This document shows positions 22,565-31,593 of a stretch of DNA of 33,510 bases, piece after piece (position 1 is the stretch's first letter; each line of letters starts with the position of its first letter). Location of the stretch: contig CADDZM010000025.1 of assembly GCA_902812345.1 (NCBI GenBank), positions 1 to 33,510 of the forward strand, written 5' to 3'. Origin of the DNA: Chloroflexota bacterium. GTDB lineage: Bacteria; Chloroflexota; Chloroflexia; Chloroheliales; Chloroheliaceae. Below the pieces are notes generated by a model. It was not told where the DNA came from, did not search any database, and worked only from the letters and a program-made list of their open reading frames with translations. The position numbers were made by a program, and so were the translations under genes.

Positions 22565-24258
22565 GTGACGTCCCTTTAGTACCAGAAATTAAAAAGCCCT
22601 TCTACCGCCTCGGGGAAAAAGAGGGGCTGATGAGCTGGGTAGCTACCGTTGACCACAAGCTGCTGGGCCTGATGTATATGGCAAGCGCCTTCCTTTTCTT
22701 TGTCGTGGGCGGGCTCGAAGCGCTGCTGATGCGCATCCAGCTTGGCACAGCCCGGAACACCTTTTTGTCGCCGGAAATCTATAACCAGATTTTTACCATG
22801 CACGGCACCACGATGGTTTTCCTGGTAGTTATTCCGCTCATGCTTGGGTCGGGCATCTACCTGGTGCCGCTAATGATTGGCGCTCGAGATATGGCCTTTC
22901 CCAGGCTGAACGCGCTGGGCTTCTGGCTGCTCTTCTTCGGCGGTCTGCTGCTTTACTACAGCTTCGTGGCCGGCGGCGCGCCCAACGGCGGCTGGTTCTC
23001 GTATGCGCCTTACTCCGAGCGGGCCTTTAATACTACTTACGGCATTGACTACTGGGCGCTCGGCCTGTTCGTCCAGGGTATCGGTACGACCCTGGCCGGT
23101 ATCAACTTTGTCGTAACTATCCTGGCAATGCGCGCCCCCGGTATGAAGTTGACCCAGGTGCCGATGTTCGTCTGGACAACTTTTATCAACGGCTTTCTGA
23201 TTATCGGCGCTCTTCCACCGCTAAACGCTGCCCTGGTGATGCTCCTGGTGGACCGCCGCCTGAACGGGCACTTCTTCACGCCGGAGTCGGGCGGGTCTTC
23301 AGTGCTGTGGCAGCACTATTTCTGGGCCTTCGGACACCCCGAAGTATATATTATGGTGTTACCGGCTTTCGGGATGATTTCGGAAGTATTGCCGGTCTTC
23401 TCGCGAAAACCACTATTTGGCTATAATGCGGTGGCTATCTCGACGATAGCGATTGCCTTCCTGAGTTACGCGGTCTACGCGCACCACATGTTCGCGGTCG
23501 GGCTTGGGCCTGGTTTCGAGGCTTTTTTTGCCGCCGCTACTGCCCTTATTGCGGTGCCGACCGGTATCAAAATCTTTAACTGGGTCTTTACGGTCTGGGG
23601 CGGTAAAGTGCGCTTTACAACCGCAATGCTGTACTGTATTTCGTTTCTCTTTTTATTTACCATCGGCGGTATCAGCGGCGTAACCTTCGCTATCGTACCA
23701 ACCGACTGGCAGAGCACGGATACCTATTACCTTGTCGCCCATATGCACTATGTGTTGTTCGGCGGGACGTTCTTCGCGGTATCAGGCGGTATCTATTACT
23801 GGTTTCCGAAGGCGACCGGGCGGCTTCTTTCGGAGCGGCACGGCAAAATTCAGTACATTCTGACTTTTGTCGGGTTTAATATGACTTTCTTTATCCAGCA
23901 TTTCCTGGGATTGATGGGGATGCCCCGCCGCGTTTACACTTACCCTGACTACCCGCTCTGGGGTCTTTTCAACCTGATTTCGACCATCGGAGCCTTTATC
24001 CTGGCCTTCGCCATTCTTTATTTGTTGATAATGATATGGTGGGCGCTGCGCAAGGGCGAACGGGCCGGGGACGACCCCTGGGACGCTTTTACCCTGGAAT
24101 GGGCCACCAGTTCACCACCGCCTATCCAGAACTTTGATATTATTCCGCCGATCCGCAGCCGTCGACCTTTGTGGGACTGGAAACACCCCGAAGACCCGGA
24201 CTGGAAACGCGACCAAAGCGGCAAGCAGATGTCTATGCAAAGGAGTGACGAGGTATGA
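22561..24258 (+). CDS. ctaD: Cytochrome c oxidase subunit I
   Basis: 565 residues, about 12 transmembrane helices, no fused subunit III. Ligands: His81 (heme a), His259 and the His308-His309 pair (CuB), His394 and His396 (heme a3 and a). The GHPEVY motif gives Glu261 and cross-linked Tyr263. D-channel residues Asp110 and Asn117 are in DMAFPRLNALGFW, and the K-channel Lys337 is in VPTGIKIF. The set marks an A-family (mitochondrial-like) proton-pumping oxidase. The C-terminal cytoplasmic tail is highly charged. It is translationally coupled with ctaC before and ctaE after by ATGA overlaps. Confidence 0.97.
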   Translation: MSDVPLVPEIKKPFYRLGEKEGLMSWVATVDHKLLGLMYMASAFLFFVVGGLEALLMRIQLGTARNTFLSPEIYNQIFTMHGTTMVFLVVIPLMLGSGIYLVPLMIGARDMAFPRLNALGFWLLFFGGLLLYYSFVAGGAPNGGWFSYAPYSERAFNTTYGIDYWALGLFVQGIGTTLAGINFVVTILAMRAPGMKLTQVPMFVWTTFINGFLIIGALPPLNAALVMLLVDRRLNGHFFTPESGGSSVLWQHYFWAFGHPEVYIMVLPAFGMISEVLPVFSRKPLFGYNAVAISTIAIAFLSYAVYAHHMFAVGLGPGFEAFFAAATALIAVPTGIKIFNWVFTVWGGKVRFTTAMLYCISFLFLFTIGGISGVTFAIVPTDWQSTDTYYLVAHMHYVLFGGTFFAVSGGIYYWFPKATGRLLSERHGKIQYILTFVGFNMTFFIQHFLGLMGMPRRVYTYPDYPLWGLFNLISTIGAFILAFAILYLLIMIWWALRKGERAGDDPWDAFTLEWATSSPPPIQNFDIIPPIRSRRPLWDWKHPEDPDWKRDQSGKQMSMQRSDEV

Positions 24259-24869
24259 GTGTAACGGCTCACGCAGATACAACGGTCCATCCCAACGAGC
24301 CGGGTACGCCGATGGGTAAACCCGAACTGGGCATCCTGGCCTTCCTCGGCACCGAAGCGGTTTTCTTCGGCCTACTCATATTGTCGTACGTCTACTTCCG
24401 GGCCACTGACAATAGCACGCCGAACGCGCATGTACTGGATGTGCCAAGAACCTTTATTTTCTCGTTGTGCCTTTTTGCCAGTTCCGGCACGGTGGTGCTG
24501 GCTGAAAGAGCTTTGAAGCGAGGCAACCGGCGCGGCCTGGTGCTCTGGCTGATAATAACCGTCTTGCTTGGCCTGACCTTTTTGGCCGGTCAGGGCTGGG
24601 AATACGCCGAGCTATTCGGGGAAAATATCACGCCCAGCCGCAACACTTTTGGCACCTCGTTCTTTACGATGACCGGCTTCCACGGTTTGCACGTCTTCGG
24701 CGGGCTGGTGATGCTCTCTACCCTGACCGGGTTGGCGGCGGCAGGCGACTTTAAAGGGCCGCATTCGGCAGCCGTAACCTGTGTTTCCTGGTACTGGCAC
24801 TTTGTAGATATGGTCTGGGTAGTTATTTTTACCCTGGTCTACGCTTTGCCCTACCTGGGTATACTTTAA
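24255..24869 (+). CDS. ctaE: Cytochrome c oxidase subunit III
   Basis: 204 residues with about five transmembrane helices, the short bacterial form. It opens GMGKPELGILAFLGTEA-like (MGKPELGILAFLG) and has TGFHGLHVFGGLVML and CVSWYWHFVDMVWVVIF, the family signatures (FHGxHV and WHFVDxVW). It lacks the first two helices of seven-helix homologues, as in caa3 oxidases. It stabilises subunit I and the proton-uptake D-channel. A 92-base spacer with a hairpin separates it from the heme synthase gene. Confidence 0.95.
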   Translation: MSVTAHADTTVHPNEPGTPMGKPELGILAFLGTEAVFFGLLILSYVYFRATDNSTPNAHVLDVPRTFIFSLCLFASSGTVVLAERALKRGNRRGLVLWLIITVLLGLTFLAGQGWEYAELFGENITPSRNTFGTSFFTMTGFHGLHVFGGLVMLSTLTGLAAAGDFKGPHSAAVTCVSWYWHFVDMVWVVIFTLVYALPYLGIL

Positions 24870-24879
24870 GGAACGAACC

Positions 24880-24918
24880 GCCAGGGCTGCGCAAAATTGC
24901 GAGGAAACCGGCCCTGGC
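24880..24918 (+). promoter_or_regulatory. Intra-operon hairpin between ctaE and ctaA-ctaB
   Basis: GCCAGGGC (24880-24887) pairs perfectly with GCCCTGGC (24911-24918), with a smaller CGCAA/TTGCG hairpin inside. No T-run follows. It probably protects or processes the mRNA, setting the ratio of oxidase subunits to assembly enzymes. Confidence 0.55.
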
Positions 24919-24961
24919 AGGTCCAATTCAGTGTAATGTGCGCTATTTGGAAGGATTTCCA

Positions 24962-26872
24962 ATGCTCGAAGTAATACAAAAAGCGGAAACAAAACCGGGC
25001 GGAATCAGGTCGTGGCGAATGCCCTTAAAGTGGTATCAGCGCCTGACCCTGGCAACCGCTGTCGCCATCTGGCTCTTGATTGTCCTGGGGAGCATGGTGC
25101 GCGTGACCGAATCCGGGACGGGTTGCGGCAATACCTGGCCGATGTGCCACGGCAGCCTGATACCTCACTTTGAATACCACGAAATGGTCGAGTGGACGCA
25201 CCGCCTGGTCGGTTTTCTAATCGGCTGGCTGATGGTCGGGCTGGGCGTTTCAACGCTAGTGTGGTATCGCAAGCCGCGCCGGTTCTTGTACCTGGCGTTG
25301 GCCGCCGGGTTTTTCTACATTCTCCAGGCTATTTTGGGCGGGCTGACCGTTTTGTTGAGCGTCGGGCATACCTGGACGGCCCTGCACATGGGTAATTCGA
25401 TGCTGCTGCTGGCCTCGGTTACGCTGCTGGGGCTGTTTGCCCGGATGGGAGAAATTAAAAAGAATACTTTCAGCCGGGGGATTCGGTGGCTGGCTCTCGG
25501 CACGCTGGTCTGGACCTATATCGCGCTCTTTACCGGGGCGGCGGTAGTCGGTTCTGATGCGGATCTGGCCTGTGCCGCCTGGCCGCAATGCCAGGCTAAC
25601 CAGATTTTACCGGTCACGCCCAATGAGTGGACAAACTTCGGCCACCGCCTGGCAGTTGGTCTTTCGGATGTGCTTTTGCTGGGTCTGGCGATAGTTATCT
25701 GGCGCAGCCCGGCCAAAGATAAGCGAGTGATGCGGGCGGTCCATTTTCTGGGAGCGCTCTATATCACGCAGGTTTTCCTGGGCGCTTTCACCATCTGGCT
25801 CGGCGCGCCCTCTTACATGAAAGGCGCACACCTGGCTGTCGCCGCCCTGACCTGGGCCGCGCTGGTGGTTCTCTGCACTTTGCTCTGGCTGTCGCCGGTC
25901 AAAAAGCAGACTGACGAAGGAACCGGCTCGGACAAACCGCTTAAACAAGAAAAACAATCGAAGCTGGGTTGGGTACCGGAGCCGGTCCGAGATTATGTCA
26001 GCTTAATGCGGTTGCGGGTTATTCCGCTTCTACTGGTGCCGACCGTAGCGGCCATGCTTATCGCGGCGGCGCAATCCCCGGTGCAAGGGGACCGCTCCCT
26101 GCTTGAACTGATTCTCTGGACGGTTATCGGCGGAACGCTGGCGACCGGCGGAGCGCATACGATTAACCAGTTTCTTGAACGCGACATTGACGCTCGGATG
26201 CGCCGGACCAAACGCCGTGTCCTGGTGACGGGTCAGATTGCCCCGCCAAACGCCCTGGCCTTCGGACTTATCCTGACGGTCGTAGCGGTTGTTATGATGT
26301 GGTTCCTGGTCAACCCAATCGCAGCCATGTTAAGCCTGAGCGGGAACCTGTTTTACGTGGTCGTTTACACAATGTGGCTCAAACGCACGACCGTCCAGAA
26401 CATCGTAATTGGTGGAGCCGCCGGGGCGGTGCCGCCGCTGGTAGGTTGGGCCGCCGTTACCGGACAGGTCGGGCTGCCCGCGATTCTATTCTTCGCGATT
26501 ATTTTCTTCTGGACCCCGGCGCACTTCTGGGCGCTCGCGCTCGTCCGCCGGGAAGATTACGAAGCCGCCGGAGTGCCGATGCTGCCCGCCGTTAAAGGCG
26601 AGGTTGTGACCCAGCGCAATATTTTGTATTATGCCGTATTGCTGCTGATTGTATCGGTCTTTCCGTTCATGATTCACGCCCTGAGCTGGATTTACCTGGT
26701 CGCCGCTCTTGGGCTTGGCTGGGTGCTGGTCAGCAAGTCGTTCACGCTCCTGCGTAAAGGCGGCCAATCGGGGATGCAACTGCGGGCCATGAAGTTGTTC
26801 AAGTTCTCCAATACCTACCTGGCATTACTGTATCTGGTTATGGTAGTAGACCGGCTTATTGCCCTGGGGTAA
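24962..26872 (+). CDS. ctaA-ctaB: Fused heme A synthase - heme O synthase (CtaA-CtaB)
   Basis: 636 residues from the ATG at 24962, six bases after GGAAGGA; the start at 24938 is unlikely. The N-terminal half (about 10-315) is CtaA/Cox15: TESGTGCGNTWPMCHG (the Cys pair), EYHEMVEWTHRLVG (heme His), a second Cys pair DLACAAWPQCQ and FGHRLAVGL. A charged linker (about 315-340) leads to CtaB/Cox10 (about 345-636): NQFLERDIDARMRRTKRR (prenyl-diphosphate/Mg motif) and YTMWLKRTTVQNIVIGG. Together they make heme O from protoheme and farnesyl-diphosphate, and oxidise it to heme A. About 16 TM helices. The fusion matches the heme a of the oxidase just upstream. Confidence 0.95.
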   Translation: MLEVIQKAETKPGGIRSWRMPLKWYQRLTLATAVAIWLLIVLGSMVRVTESGTGCGNTWPMCHGSLIPHFEYHEMVEWTHRLVGFLIGWLMVGLGVSTLVWYRKPRRFLYLALAAGFFYILQAILGGLTVLLSVGHTWTALHMGNSMLLLASVTLLGLFARMGEIKKNTFSRGIRWLALGTLVWTYIALFTGAAVVGSDADLACAAWPQCQANQILPVTPNEWTNFGHRLAVGLSDVLLLGLAIVIWRSPAKDKRVMRAVHFLGALYITQVFLGAFTIWLGAPSYMKGAHLAVAALTWAALVVLCTLLWLSPVKKQTDEGTGSDKPLKQEKQSKLGWVPEPVRDYVSLMRLRVIPLLLVPTVAAMLIAAAQSPVQGDRSLLELILWTVIGGTLATGGAHTINQFLERDIDARMRRTKRRVLVTGQIAPPNALAFGLILTVVAVVMMWFLVNPIAAMLSLSGNLFYVVVYTMWLKRTTVQNIVIGGAAGAVPPLVGWAAVTGQVGLPAILFFAIIFFWTPAHFWALALVRREDYEAAGVPMLPAVKGEVVTQRNILYYAVLLLIVSVFPFMIHALSWIYLVAALGLGWVLVSKSFTLLRKGGQSGMQLRAMKLFKFSNTYLALLYLVMVVDRLIALG

Positions 26873-26875
26873 ATT

Positions 26876-27766
26876 ATGTTTTTAAGCAGTATGCAGGCGG
26901 CGGCGGCCGCGCCCGCGCCAATCTGGAACTGGAATTTTGACTGGACGGTTGTCCTCGGTTGCGGGGCGCTATTGGCCGGGTATCTCGGGGCGGTCGGATT
27001 TAAAATCAACCGCCGGACCATTTTGTGGGTGGTCGGTGTCCTGACTATTTTTATCGCCCTGACTTCGCCGGTGCACGACCTGGGCGAGCATTACCTGTTC
27101 AGCGCCCACATGTTACAGCACCTGTTGCTGCTGCTAATAGCGGCGCCCTTGTTGGTGCTGGGCTTGCCGGTGGGCCTTATGAAACGGGCTTTGAGGATCG
27201 GCTGGGTCGCCAGAACCGAAAAGGTTCTTTCGCAGCCGATTTTCGCCTGGGTACTGTCCATCGGGACGCTGTGGGTCTGGCATATTCCAGCCGTGTACAA
27301 TGCGGCCCTGGTCAATCACGACCTGCACATTTTCGAGCACCTGTCTTTCCTGGTGACGGCGGTTATCTTCTGGTGGACCGGCCTTAACCCGATTGCCAGG
27401 CTGCAGATGAATACGCTCCCGGCGATGCTCTACTTTTTCTTCGCCGCGCTGGGCAGCAGTATCCTGGGCCTTTTGCTGTCATTTGCGCCAACGAGCCTGT
27501 TTCCGACCTACGCCAACCCGGTTGACACCTCGCACCTGCTCCAAATCTTCCGGGATACCTGGAATTTGAGCGCGACGGGCGACCAGCAAATCGGCGGGGT
27601 AATGATGTGGGCGACCGGCGGTTTTGGCTACCTGGCCGGGGTAGTGGTCGTGATGGTGCGGTGGTACAGACGCGACCAGCTAAAGACTTTCCGGGAGAAT
27701 ATTGCCCTGGAACTCGAACGAGAAGGCCAAAAAGCGCGCCTGGCCCCTGTCACAAATGACGTTTGA
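26876..27766 (+). CDS. ctaG: Cytochrome oxidase assembly protein CtaG (caa3_CtaG family)
   Basis: 296 residues, seven predicted transmembrane helices. The ATG lies three bases after the ctaA-ctaB stop. Family features are SPVHDLGEHYLFSAHMLQHL then LLLLIAAPLLVLGLP, and IGTLWVWHIPAVYNAAL with FEHLSFLVTAVIFWW. The repeated His in helices (SAHMLQH, VWHIP, FEHLSF) fit the copper-handling role inferred for this group. This is the unrelated Bacillus-type CtaG, not the Cox11 type. The operon position, after heme A synthesis and before the extra subunit, fits assembly of the CuA or CuB site. Confidence 0.9.
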   Translation: MFLSSMQAAAAAPAPIWNWNFDWTVVLGCGALLAGYLGAVGFKINRRTILWVVGVLTIFIALTSPVHDLGEHYLFSAHMLQHLLLLLIAAPLLVLGLPVGLMKRALRIGWVARTEKVLSQPIFAWVLSIGTLWVWHIPAVYNAALVNHDLHIFEHLSFLVTAVIFWWTGLNPIARLQMNTLPAMLYFFFAALGSSILGLLLSFAPTSLFPTYANPVDTSHLLQIFRDTWNLSATGDQQIGGVMMWATGGFGYLAGVVVVMVRWYRRDQLKTFRENIALELEREGQKARLAPVTNDV

Positions 27767-27834
27767 ATTTCGTCTTACTTTATGCATTATTCACTAACAA
27801 GCCGGGTAACAGAGTTATAATAAGGGAGAAGTTG

Positions 27835-28224
27835 ATGTCAGAACAGACCAATAAACGGCCCGACCCCCAGGTACCGAGCGGAGATGTAATACCGCCTGCT
27901 GCCCCAGTAAGGGCAACGGATGGCACGCCGGTTGAATCAGGGGTTACACCGGCAAATGTCGTAATTGGAAACGGCGGGGACGGCCCGCATACCGCCAGGG
28001 GGGTAACCCGACCGCCGGGGAAAGAAGATTGGATCGAGCTTCACGAAGAATTACCCCGGCCTACCTACTGGCCGATTACGATGGCTGTGGCAATAACTCT
28101 GATTGCTTTCGGTATCGTGAACGCTTTATTGATTATTATTGTCGGAGTTGTCTTACTGGTTGTTGCCTTGATCGGGTGGATTGGAGACGTGAGAGATGAA
28201 GCAAGATTACGACACCACGAATGA
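27835..28224 (+). CDS. Small two-helix membrane protein, probable oxidase subunit IV
   Basis: 129 residues from the ATG at 27835, behind AGGGAG; an in-frame start at 27763 is not supported. The N-terminal 75 residues are polar and Pro/Gly-rich, then EDWIELHEELPRPTYWP (about 76-92) leads into two hydrophobic helices (about 91-125). The PRPTYWP segment before helices resembles the end of subunit I or small subunit IV of other aa3 oxidases, so a structural subunit is the best guess, though not proven by a domain match. It lies between ctaG and the Rieske gene and overlaps that gene by 29 bases, so it is firmly within the operon. Confidence 0.7.
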   Translation: MSEQTNKRPDPQVPSGDVIPPAAPVRATDGTPVESGVTPANVVIGNGGDGPHTARGVTRPPGKEDWIELHEELPRPTYWPITMAVAITLIAFGIVNALLIIIVGVVLLVVALIGWIGDVRDEARLRHHE

Positions 28225-28810
28225 AAAGGAATCGTTAGCGCCCGGTCACCATCCGGGCCCGCTTCCCACCGATGTTCGAGATACACACGTGTGGGACGAT
28301 ACCCCGGAAGCAATCAACCGGCGCAAGTTTTTAACCCAGCTTTCGATAGCCCTGGGTGGCCTTACGGGCGTAGCCCTGGTAGTGCCGGTGGCGGCCTTTA
28401 TCGTGGCCCCGCTCTTTAAGGAAACACCGATTCTCTGGCGGCAGGTTAAAGTCAACGGCCAACCGGGAACGCTTGATAAATTCAAGGTCGGCGAAACGGT
28501 TGAGGTGAGTTTTGAAGACTCCTCGCCGGTGGCCTGGGCCGGGGTAACTGCCCTGACCGCGGCCTGGATGCGCCGGACCAGTGAAACTGAATTTACCACA
28601 TTCGCCGTAAACTGTTCGCACCTGGGCTGCCCTGTCACATGGCTGCCGGGGGCGCAGTTGTTTATGTGTCCGTGCCACGGTGGGGTTTACTATGCCGACG
28701 GCCGGGTCGCCGCCGGTCCGCCACCCCAGGCTTTGTTCCATTACGAGACCCGCGTCAACAATGGGAATGTAGAAGTTAAGGCTACTGGCGTCCCAATTCC
28801 GACAGAATAA
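28196..28810 (+). CDS. qcrA: Rieske [2Fe-2S] subunit of the bc complex
   Basis: 204 residues. A hydrophilic head (1-40) precedes a twin-Arg-like NRRKFLTQLS (41-50) and a single TM helix (about 51-72), so it probably uses Tat and stays anchored. The C-terminal Rieske domain holds CSHLGC (Cys140, His142, disulfide Cys145) and CPCHGG (Cys158, disulfide Cys160, His161), all required residues. VAAGPPPQALFHY is the Pro-loop near the cluster. It accepts electrons from quinol at cytochrome b and passes them to cytochrome c. It overlaps the preceding gene by 29 bases and is followed by cytochrome b after 22 bases. Confidence 0.95.
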   Translation: MKQDYDTTNEKESLAPGHHPGPLPTDVRDTHVWDDTPEAINRRKFLTQLSIALGGLTGVALVVPVAAFIVAPLFKETPILWRQVKVNGQPGTLDKFKVGETVEVSFEDSSPVAWAGVTALTAAWMRRTSETEFTTFAVNCSHLGCPVTWLPGAQLFMCPCHGGVYYADGRVAAGPPPQALFHYETRVNNGNVEVKATGVPIPTE

Positions 28811-28832
28811 GCAGAGGGGAAGAGCATAATCT

Positions 28833-30344
28833 ATGGCAGTTATTAAAGGGATTCTCGGCTGGCTGGAGGACCGTACCGGGGTGATGGGGGCCATCAAGCC
28901 GGTCCTGGACCATAAAGTACCCTATACGAACTGGAAGACGGGCTGGTGGTATGTCCTGGGTAGCGCCGTACTGGTGGCATTTATGATTCAGGTAATCACC
29001 GGTATCGCCCTCTCCACTTCTTACGTTTCGTCGGCCGGTGACGCCTATAACTCACTCAAATTTATTACCGAAGAAATGACCTTCGGCAGTTTCTTGCGCG
29101 GCATGCACTTCTGGGGCGGGTCGGCGATGGTGCTGCTGGTAGGGGCCCACGCGCTCCACGTCTTCATTATCGGGGCTTTCAAGTTTCCCCGTGAAGTAAA
29201 CTGGTTGAGCGGCGTGGTTTTGTTCTTCGCCACCCTGGGTATGGGCTTTACCGGGCAGTTATTGCGCTGGGACCAGACCGCTTTCTGGTCGGTCATTGTA
29301 GGCGCGGACCAGGCCGCCCGGACCCCCTTTATCGGGGAGTCACTGGCGAAGTTTGTAATGGCCGGTAACACGGTCGGCGGCGCCACCCTGAGCCGGTTCT
29401 TCGCCTATCACGTCTTTTTTATCCCCGGTATTATCTTCCTGTTTGTCGGGTTACACCTGTTCCTGGTCATCCGCAACGGTATTTCCGAACCGCCTCAGCG
29501 CGGTGAAGCGGTGGACCCCAAGACCTACCGCCAGCGCTATCACAATATGCTGGAAAAGACCGGTGTACCTTTCTGGCCGGACGCGGTCTGGCGTGACGCC
29601 GTGGCCGCAATCATCGTGGTGCTGGCTGTCGTGGCTCTGGGTATCTTCCTGGGACCGCCTTCTCTGGAAGCCCCCCCCGACCCGACCCAGTTAAGCGTTT
29701 ACCCGCGCCCGGACTGGTACCTGTTGTGGTATTTCTCGGTGCTGGCTCTGATTCCGCCCAAAGCCGAGCCTTACGTTATTCTTGGCGGGCCAGGTCTTGC
29801 GGTTGTCCTGATGATAATTTTGCCGCTGGTGGCAAACAAAGGGGAACGCAGCCCGCTGCGCCGCCCCTGGGCGATGGGCTTCGTGCTGTTGCTGGTCATC
29901 ATGATTTCAACGCTATGGATTACCGGGCTTGTTTCGCCCTGGTCGCCCAACACCAGGACGCAGCCGATTAACCCGGCCCTGTTCCAGGCTTCGACGGCCC
30001 AGGTCCAGAAAGGCGTCCAGCTATTCTATGACAAAGGCTGCCAGTATTGCCACGCCATTGATATTAACGATACCAGCCTGTCCGATTCTAACGGGCCGGG
30101 TGGGGCCAGAGTTGTCGGGGGGGCGCGCGGTCCTAACCTGAGTACCGTGGGCAGCCGTTTGACCCACGAGCAAATAGTGGTGCGTATCCTGAACGGCGGT
30201 AACGCCATGCCGCAGTTCGGCACCCTGCTTAAACCGGACGAACTGGACGCTATCGTGGCCTTCCTGGAAACGCGTACCAACGCTTCCGACAATAAACAGG
30301 GCCAGGGTAAAGGGGTCGAAGTCAGCCTGAACGGACAAAAGTAG
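28833..30344 (+). CDS. qcrB: Cytochrome b with fused C-terminal cytochrome c
   Basis: 503 residues. Cytochrome b (about 1-365) has the bis-heme ligands His92/His106 and His193/His208 and the Qo-site PDWY in place of PEWY, as in Gram-positive-type complexes. Helices continue to about 365, then a cytochrome c domain with CQYCH (about 406) and NAMPQFG (Met ligand). The c domain takes the place of a separate cytochrome c1, and no cytochrome c1 gene is present. Because the oxidase subunit II also carries a c domain, electrons could pass directly between complexes, as in supercomplexes. It is the last gene before a terminator. Confidence 0.95.
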   Translation: MAVIKGILGWLEDRTGVMGAIKPVLDHKVPYTNWKTGWWYVLGSAVLVAFMIQVITGIALSTSYVSSAGDAYNSLKFITEEMTFGSFLRGMHFWGGSAMVLLVGAHALHVFIIGAFKFPREVNWLSGVVLFFATLGMGFTGQLLRWDQTAFWSVIVGADQAARTPFIGESLAKFVMAGNTVGGATLSRFFAYHVFFIPGIIFLFVGLHLFLVIRNGISEPPQRGEAVDPKTYRQRYHNMLEKTGVPFWPDAVWRDAVAAIIVVLAVVALGIFLGPPSLEAPPDPTQLSVYPRPDWYLLWYFSVLALIPPKAEPYVILGGPGLAVVLMIILPLVANKGERSPLRRPWAMGFVLLLVIMISTLWITGLVSPWSPNTRTQPINPALFQASTAQVQKGVQLFYDKGCQYCHAIDINDTSLSDSNGPGGARVVGGARGPNLSTVGSRLTHEQIVVRILNGGNAMPQFGTLLKPDELDAIVAFLETRTNASDNKQGQGKGVEVSLNGQK

Positions 30345-30361
30345 TCAAAAAGTAGTAAAAT

Positions 30362-30405
30362 AAGGGCGAAGACTTGAGGTTTTGGGGTCTTTGCCTTTAT
30401 TTTTA
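30362..30405 (+). terminator. Terminator of the respiratory operon
   Basis: AAGGGCGAAGAC (30362-30373) pairs, with slight mismatch, with GTCTTTGCCTT (30387-30397), followed by TATTTTT. It lies 18 bases after the qcrB stop and ends before the ABC gene start. Confidence 0.8.
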
Positions 30406-30423
30406 GAAAGCAGGCTTATTGTA

Positions 30424-31593
30424 TTGGCAACGATTTTCAAACAGAACCGCGAAGGGAAATTGGCCCAGGGGCAGGACGCGGGCGTTTACGCTATCGAGAC
30501 CAGCGGCCTGACCAAGTCATTCGGTAAAGTGAAGGCCGTCGTGGGGCTGGATTTGAAGGTCGAGGAAGGCGCGCTTTACGCCCTGCTGGGGCCAAATGGG
30601 GCCGGTAAAACTACTACTATCAACCTCCTCACCACGCTTATCGGGCCGGACAAAGGGATGGCGAAAGTGGCCGGGTATGACGTGGTGAAGCAACCGGGGA
30701 TGGTCCGGCGCAGTATCGGGGTAACTTTCCAGGAAGTCTCACTCGACCGCAACCTGACCGGGCGTTCGCTGCTCGATATTCACGGGCGGCTCTACCAACT
30801 ACCTCAAAAAGAAATCAAGAAGCGCATCGAACAACTGGTCGAACTGGTCGAACTGCAAGAAGTGTTGGACCGCCCGGTTAAGACTTATTCGGGCGGCATG
30901 AAGCGGCGGCTTGAACTGGCGCGCGGCCTGCTCACCGAGCCGAGTATACTTTTTCTGGACGAGCCGACGGTCGGCCTGGACCCGCATAACCGGGAAAATA
31001 TCTGGGCTTATCTCCAGGAGTTGCGCTCTCGCGGCAATTTAACTATCATGTTAACCACGCACTACCTGGACGAAGCTGAAAAACTGGCCGATAAAGTCGG
31101 CATTATTGACGAAGGCAAACTGGTAGTAGAGGGTTCACCTGCCAGCCTGATTGCCTCGCTTGGGACCGATATAATTAAACTTACCGGGAGCGGCGACCTG
31201 GCTCGTTTTAAAGAAGCCTTGCGGCAACAGGAGTGGATCGCGGCCTTCCGGGTAGCGTCCGAGCGCATTAAACAGGATGGCTCCAGTATTGAAGGCGCCA
31301 GCGCCCCTGTCTCAGCCCCCAGAGGCGTTGAAAGCCCGGAAACCGCCGGCAAAAGCGAAGAAACCGCCCTATCAGAAGCGGTTGAAGCCACTACGACCGC
31401 TTCTGATATGGCGGTTGAACCGGGCGGCATCACCGAAATTCTGATAAACCTGACATCCGAGGCGGGACGCTCGGTCAAGCCCCTGGTGGACCTGGCCGAA
31501 CATAACGGGTTCGAGGTCGCGGATGTTTCCCTACAGCGTCCAACGCTAAACGAAGTCTTTTTCAAATATACCGGCAGGAGGCTAAGAGACTGA
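30424..31593 (+). CDS. ABC transporter ATP-binding protein (DrrA-like exporter)
   Basis: 389 residues from a TTG at 30424; the open frame begins at 30382, inside the terminator, so that start is unlikely. Walker A GPNGAGKTTT, Q-loop FQEVSLDRNLTG, signature YSGGMKRRLELARGLL, Walker B ILFLDEPTVGLD and the switch HYLDE are complete. The C-terminal domain (about 240-389) has a Ser/Ala/Glu-rich insert (about 285-335) before a conserved end, QRPTLNEVFFKYTGRRLRD, which is typical of the DrrA/daunorubicin-resistance group. The permease overlaps it by one base, so it is a two-gene ABC-2 exporter. The substrate is unknown. Confidence 0.93.
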   Translation: MATIFKQNREGKLAQGQDAGVYAIETSGLTKSFGKVKAVVGLDLKVEEGALYALLGPNGAGKTTTINLLTTLIGPDKGMAKVAGYDVVKQPGMVRRSIGVTFQEVSLDRNLTGRSLLDIHGRLYQLPQKEIKKRIEQLVELVELQEVLDRPVKTYSGGMKRRLELARGLLTEPSILFLDEPTVGLDPHNRENIWAYLQELRSRGNLTIMLTTHYLDEAEKLADKVGIIDEGKLVVEGSPASLIASLGTDIIKLTGSGDLARFKEALRQQEWIAAFRVASERIKQDGSSIEGASAPVSAPRGVESPETAGKSEETALSEAVEATTTASDMAVEPGGITEILINLTSEAGRSVKPLVDLAEHNGFEVADVSLQRPTLNEVFFKYTGRRLRD

